Assembly (NCBI RefSeq): GCF_000372725.1
Contig: NW_005200922.1
Coordinates: 154,137-180,443, forward strand
Direction: 5' to 3'
Length of the DNA stretch: 26,307 bases
Source of the DNA: Emiliania huxleyi CCMP1516
Lineage: Eukaryota > Haptophyta > Isochrysidales > Noelaerhabdaceae
Positions 24,291 through 26,307 of this stretch are shown piece by piece; the stretch's first letter is position 1, and the number at the start of each line of letters is the position of its first letter. The notes under the pieces were generated by a model that made no database searches, was not told where the DNA came from, and saw only the letters and a program-made list of their open reading frames with translations. Made by a program: the position numbers and the translations under genes.

Positions 24291-24523
24291 ATGCGAAGCG
24301 CTGGAGCAGAGACAGCGGTCGGTCGACAGGGAGCGCGTTTTGGGACTCTGGGATGAGTAGTATTCATGGACTTGAGTACATTTACTCACGCATGCGCCAG
24401 CCGTACTCATGAGTATGAATACTCAACTGCGGTGGTACTCATGAGTTGAGTACTCACGATGCACGTGTATTATGAGTACAATACTTGAATACTATTGTAA
24501 TCATGAATGGGCTTGGTGTGTGC

Positions 24524-24609
24524 GGTGTGTGTGTTGTGTGTGTGCGTGTGTGCGTGTGTGTGGTGTACGTGTGTGTGTGTGTGTGTGCGTGTGTGTGTGT
24601 GCGTGTGTG

Positions 24610-24679
<70 letters not shown>
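24524..24679. repeat. (GT)n microsatellite
   Basis: About 150 bp of GT/GTGC dinucleotide-type repeats beginning at the right edge of the hAT element, with a pure (GT)n core of about 29 units at 24619-24679. Length is likely variable between isolates. Confidence 0.95.
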
Positions 24680-24682
<3 letters not shown>

Positions 24683-24699
24683 CTGAGGGCTGAGGGGCA

Positions 24700-25303
24700 A
24701 ATTGGGCTAAACCCCACCTGGCTTCCTCCCGCTAAAATATTGCCGGAGTTATCTTGCACCTCGAAGCGCAGAAAGGCTTCCAACCTCCTCTCCCATCTGG
24801 CGCTTGCGTGGGCAGCGTGGGCGCGGCATCCGTGACGGATGCGGGCCCTTCTCTCGCGGGATCGCTGGGAGCCGCTCGGCTCCCCACGCGCCGCCGAGCT
24901 GCAATGGCGCCACCGCAACGGCTGCCCCTCCTCGGCTCCCGCCCCGGGGCTGCCGAAATAGGTGCCCCGAGCCACCGTTTGCAACATCCGCGCGGAACGG
25001 CGGTGCTGCCGACGCCCCCCCGACCGGCAAACACCACCAGAAGGGCGGTGGTGAAAGCAGCACCTCAGTAATGTCGTCGTCGTCGCGCAGTTCCCTTAAG
25101 TGACGTTCGGCGGCCGGCGGCGCTGGCGGCCAAGAATCCGGATTTTCGTCTCTCGACGCGAAGATATGGTCCCGAGTCTCACTACTCGCCCCTCCATCCT
25201 GTAGGTCCGGACCTTGCCTGCTCAGTAGCCGCGATGAATCGTCGCCCTCATCGTCCGCGGTCATCCTTTCAGCCTCAAACGGGCCAAACGACAGTCTCGC
25301 CAT
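24700..25303 (-). CDS. Hypothetical protein, probably spliced
   Basis: From ATG 25303 the frame reads MARLSFGPFEAERMTADDEG, then an acidic/Ser-rich segment ending RELRDDDDITE, after which it degrades into Gly/Pro/Arg shadow sequence. Near 24835-24715 another frame looks coding (RWERRLEAFLRFEVQDNSGN, then ILAGGSQVGF), so an intron of about 200 nt is probable. It then runs into the (GT)n microsatellite. No family is recognised. Confidence 0.3.
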
Positions 25304-26008
25304 CACCCATCTCGCCTCTCGCGATCGCGTCACGCCTTCCCTTGTGCCGCGAGTAGGCGTGTGAGTGATGGCCCTGCCACCAGGTACACGGCTACACCTC
25401 GGGACGCCGTGCTGAGACGGGTAGAGCCGCCCCACGGGAGCGAAAGCCGCCTCGCGCGCCTCAGCCCGCCGGGCCCCTCGGCGGCCAGTGTGGGGTGGAT
25501 ACGGCGGTGATAAACCCCCCTGGCAGCAGCGCCTCACGGCGTGGGCTGCGAGGTCACTCGGGGTGACCCAGGGGGCGGCTGGGGAGCAATCTCCCGCCGG
25601 AGCAGCGGGTGATATTCCCGCTACTCGCTCGAGTTTGAGGTGCGCCGCGCCTCGCCTGTGTTGCCTTCCCGGCCGCCCCAGCCGCCCTCACCGTTCCTCA
25701 TCCCCTCCCCCACCCCCTCCCCCTCAGGCTAGGCCCTCGCCACCGCCGCTGCCGCTGTCTCCGCCACAGCCGCCGCCGTTTCCCTCCCCCCCACCCCCTC
25801 CGACGCCGTCGCCTCCGCTGCTCCCGCCACCACCGCCGGCCGCCTCAGCTCTCCCTCGCCCACCTCCCACACACCACCAACGCCCTCCGCGCGTCCCCGC
25901 ACGCCGCCTCCGCGCCCCCACGCCCCCACGACGACCTCCCGCCCCGCCCTCCCCGCGTCTCAGACCCTTGGCCGTGCTCCGCTCGGGGCGACTCGGCGCC
26001 GCCATCGC
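25304..26008. other. GC-rich intergenic or 5' region of the Ser-Pro4 gene
   Basis: Contains two small hairpins (GGTCAC/GTGACC about 25552-25568 and GCGGG/CCCGC about 25605-25622). From 25685 it becomes very pyrimidine/CCG-rich with Ser/Pro/Thr/Ala codons on the plus strand. It may hold the first exons of the next gene; no start can be chosen. Confidence 0.4.
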
Positions 26009-26307
26009 GAGCACGCCGCCCTCGCCCCCGCCACCTTCCCCCCCGCCGCCATCCCCACCGCCGCCGTCGCCGCCGCCCCCGTCACCGCCACCGCCCTCGC
26101 CGCCCCCTCCATCGCCCCCGCCGCCGTCGCCCCCTCCGCCTTCCCCGCCTCCTCCATCGCCTCCGCCGCCGAGCCCTCCGCCACAAAGCCCGCCCCCGCC
26201 CTCACCCCCTCCTCCCTCGCCGCCTCCGCCATCGCCGCCGCCTCCCTCTCCGCCGCCGCCCTCACCGCCCCCTCCGTCGCCGCCGCCGCCATCACCGCCG
26301 CCGCCAT
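26009..26307 (+). CDS. Ser-Pro4 repeat (hydroxyproline-rich glycoprotein-like) protein, partial
   Basis: The plus-strand frame enters from ...GRLGAAIASTPP and then reads SPPPP about 18-19 times to the window edge, with a single Gln break (PPPQSPPP near 26185). Codons alternate TCG/TCA/TCC/AGC and CCG/CCC/CCA/CCT, so the repeat is selected at protein level rather than a pure DNA microsatellite. Such spacers occur in extensins, pherophorins and other algal wall or surface glycoproteins, usually linking two globular domains. The flanking domains are outside the window or unrecognised, so no function is assigned. Confidence 0.65.

Larger units (their letters stand above)
23107..24515. mobile_element. 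Decayed hAT-superfamily DNA transposon, 1409 bp
   Basis: Left end CAAGCCCATAGATTCATGAT followed by TACAAT (23107-23132) matches the reverse complement of the right end (24494-24515), apart from a 3-4 base insertion (TAGA) in the left copy. Both ends are flanked by GTGTGTGC. Subterminal zones (about 23130-23260 and 24360-24495) are AT-rich and packed with ACTCATGA/TGAGTACTCA-type words, as expected for transposase binding sites, and contrast sharply with the GC-rich host. Inside, a minus-strand reading encodes the C-terminal hAT dimerisation region only, so the catalytic core has been lost by internal deletion. The element sits in a GT-rich tract. Confidence 0.75.

Noticed and set aside
24470..24700. 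Thr-His repeat ORFs
   Set aside because: Translation of the (GT)n microsatellite.
25724..26307. Ala/Gly/Glu-rich minus-strand ORFs at the right end
   Set aside because: Antisense of the Ser-Pro4 codons; third-position variation fits the plus strand.

Overview
This window looks like nuclear DNA of a GC-rich unicellular alga, most plausibly a haptophyte (Emiliania/Gephyrocapsa-like). That is an inference. It rests on small introns (mostly 56-120 nt) that usually start with GC rather than GT, on very high GC, on minisatellites inside introns, and on the gene set: an ANTVWA-repeat/RAP protein, a plastid-type bestrophin, a lumenal-type pentapeptide protein and a Ser-Pro4 wall-type protein. No database search was run. 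All splice models were made by eye, using reading frame and family resemblance. Coordinates were counted by hand, so single splice sites could be off by a base.

Layout, left to right. 1-458 (-): first two exons of phosphoribosylformylglycinamidine synthase (PurL), running off the left edge. 459-2436: no gene; a broken inverted repeat and low-complexity DNA. 2437-4806 (+): intronless RAP-domain protein with a 38-residue repeat array. 5845-7179 or 7624 (-): multi-exon pentapeptide-repeat protein. 7922-13024 (-): a GH31 glycoside hydrolase for which a phase-consistent 15-exon model (1177 aa) can be written. 13086-13211: a 126-bp inverted-repeat (MITE-like) element in the divergent promoter. 13281-14034 (+): FkbM-type methyltransferase with an apparent frameshift. 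14220-15259 (-): IQ-motif protein. 15947-18443 (+): MATE/DinF transporter, 10 exons, 546 aa. 19273-21124 (-): bestrophin-like channel, 5 exons, 429 aa. 21835-22859: two small divergent ORFs of unknown function. 23107-24515: a decayed hAT-type transposon with a perfect 8-bp target duplication. 24524-24679: (GT)n microsatellite. 24700-25303 (-): weak hypothetical gene. 26009-26307 (+): start of a Ser-Pro4 repeat protein leaving the window.

The most striking signal is in the introns. In the GH31 and MATE genes, 17 of the 23 introns modelled need a GC donor, and every downstream exon starts with G after the AG. In many of them the first 15-36 nt of the intron are a copy, perfect or decayed, of the first 15-36 nt of the following exon. 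The intron is thus bounded by a direct repeat of coding sequence. One case is a perfect 36-bp copy. Two others have expanded into 75-bp and 66-bp tandem arrays. Several intron 3' halves share sequence families. This suggests intron birth by local duplication or by introner-like insertion, caught at different ages within 26 kb.

The genes do not form a pathway. They are independent housekeeping, plastid and secretory genes in mixed orientation, as expected for a eukaryotic chromosome.
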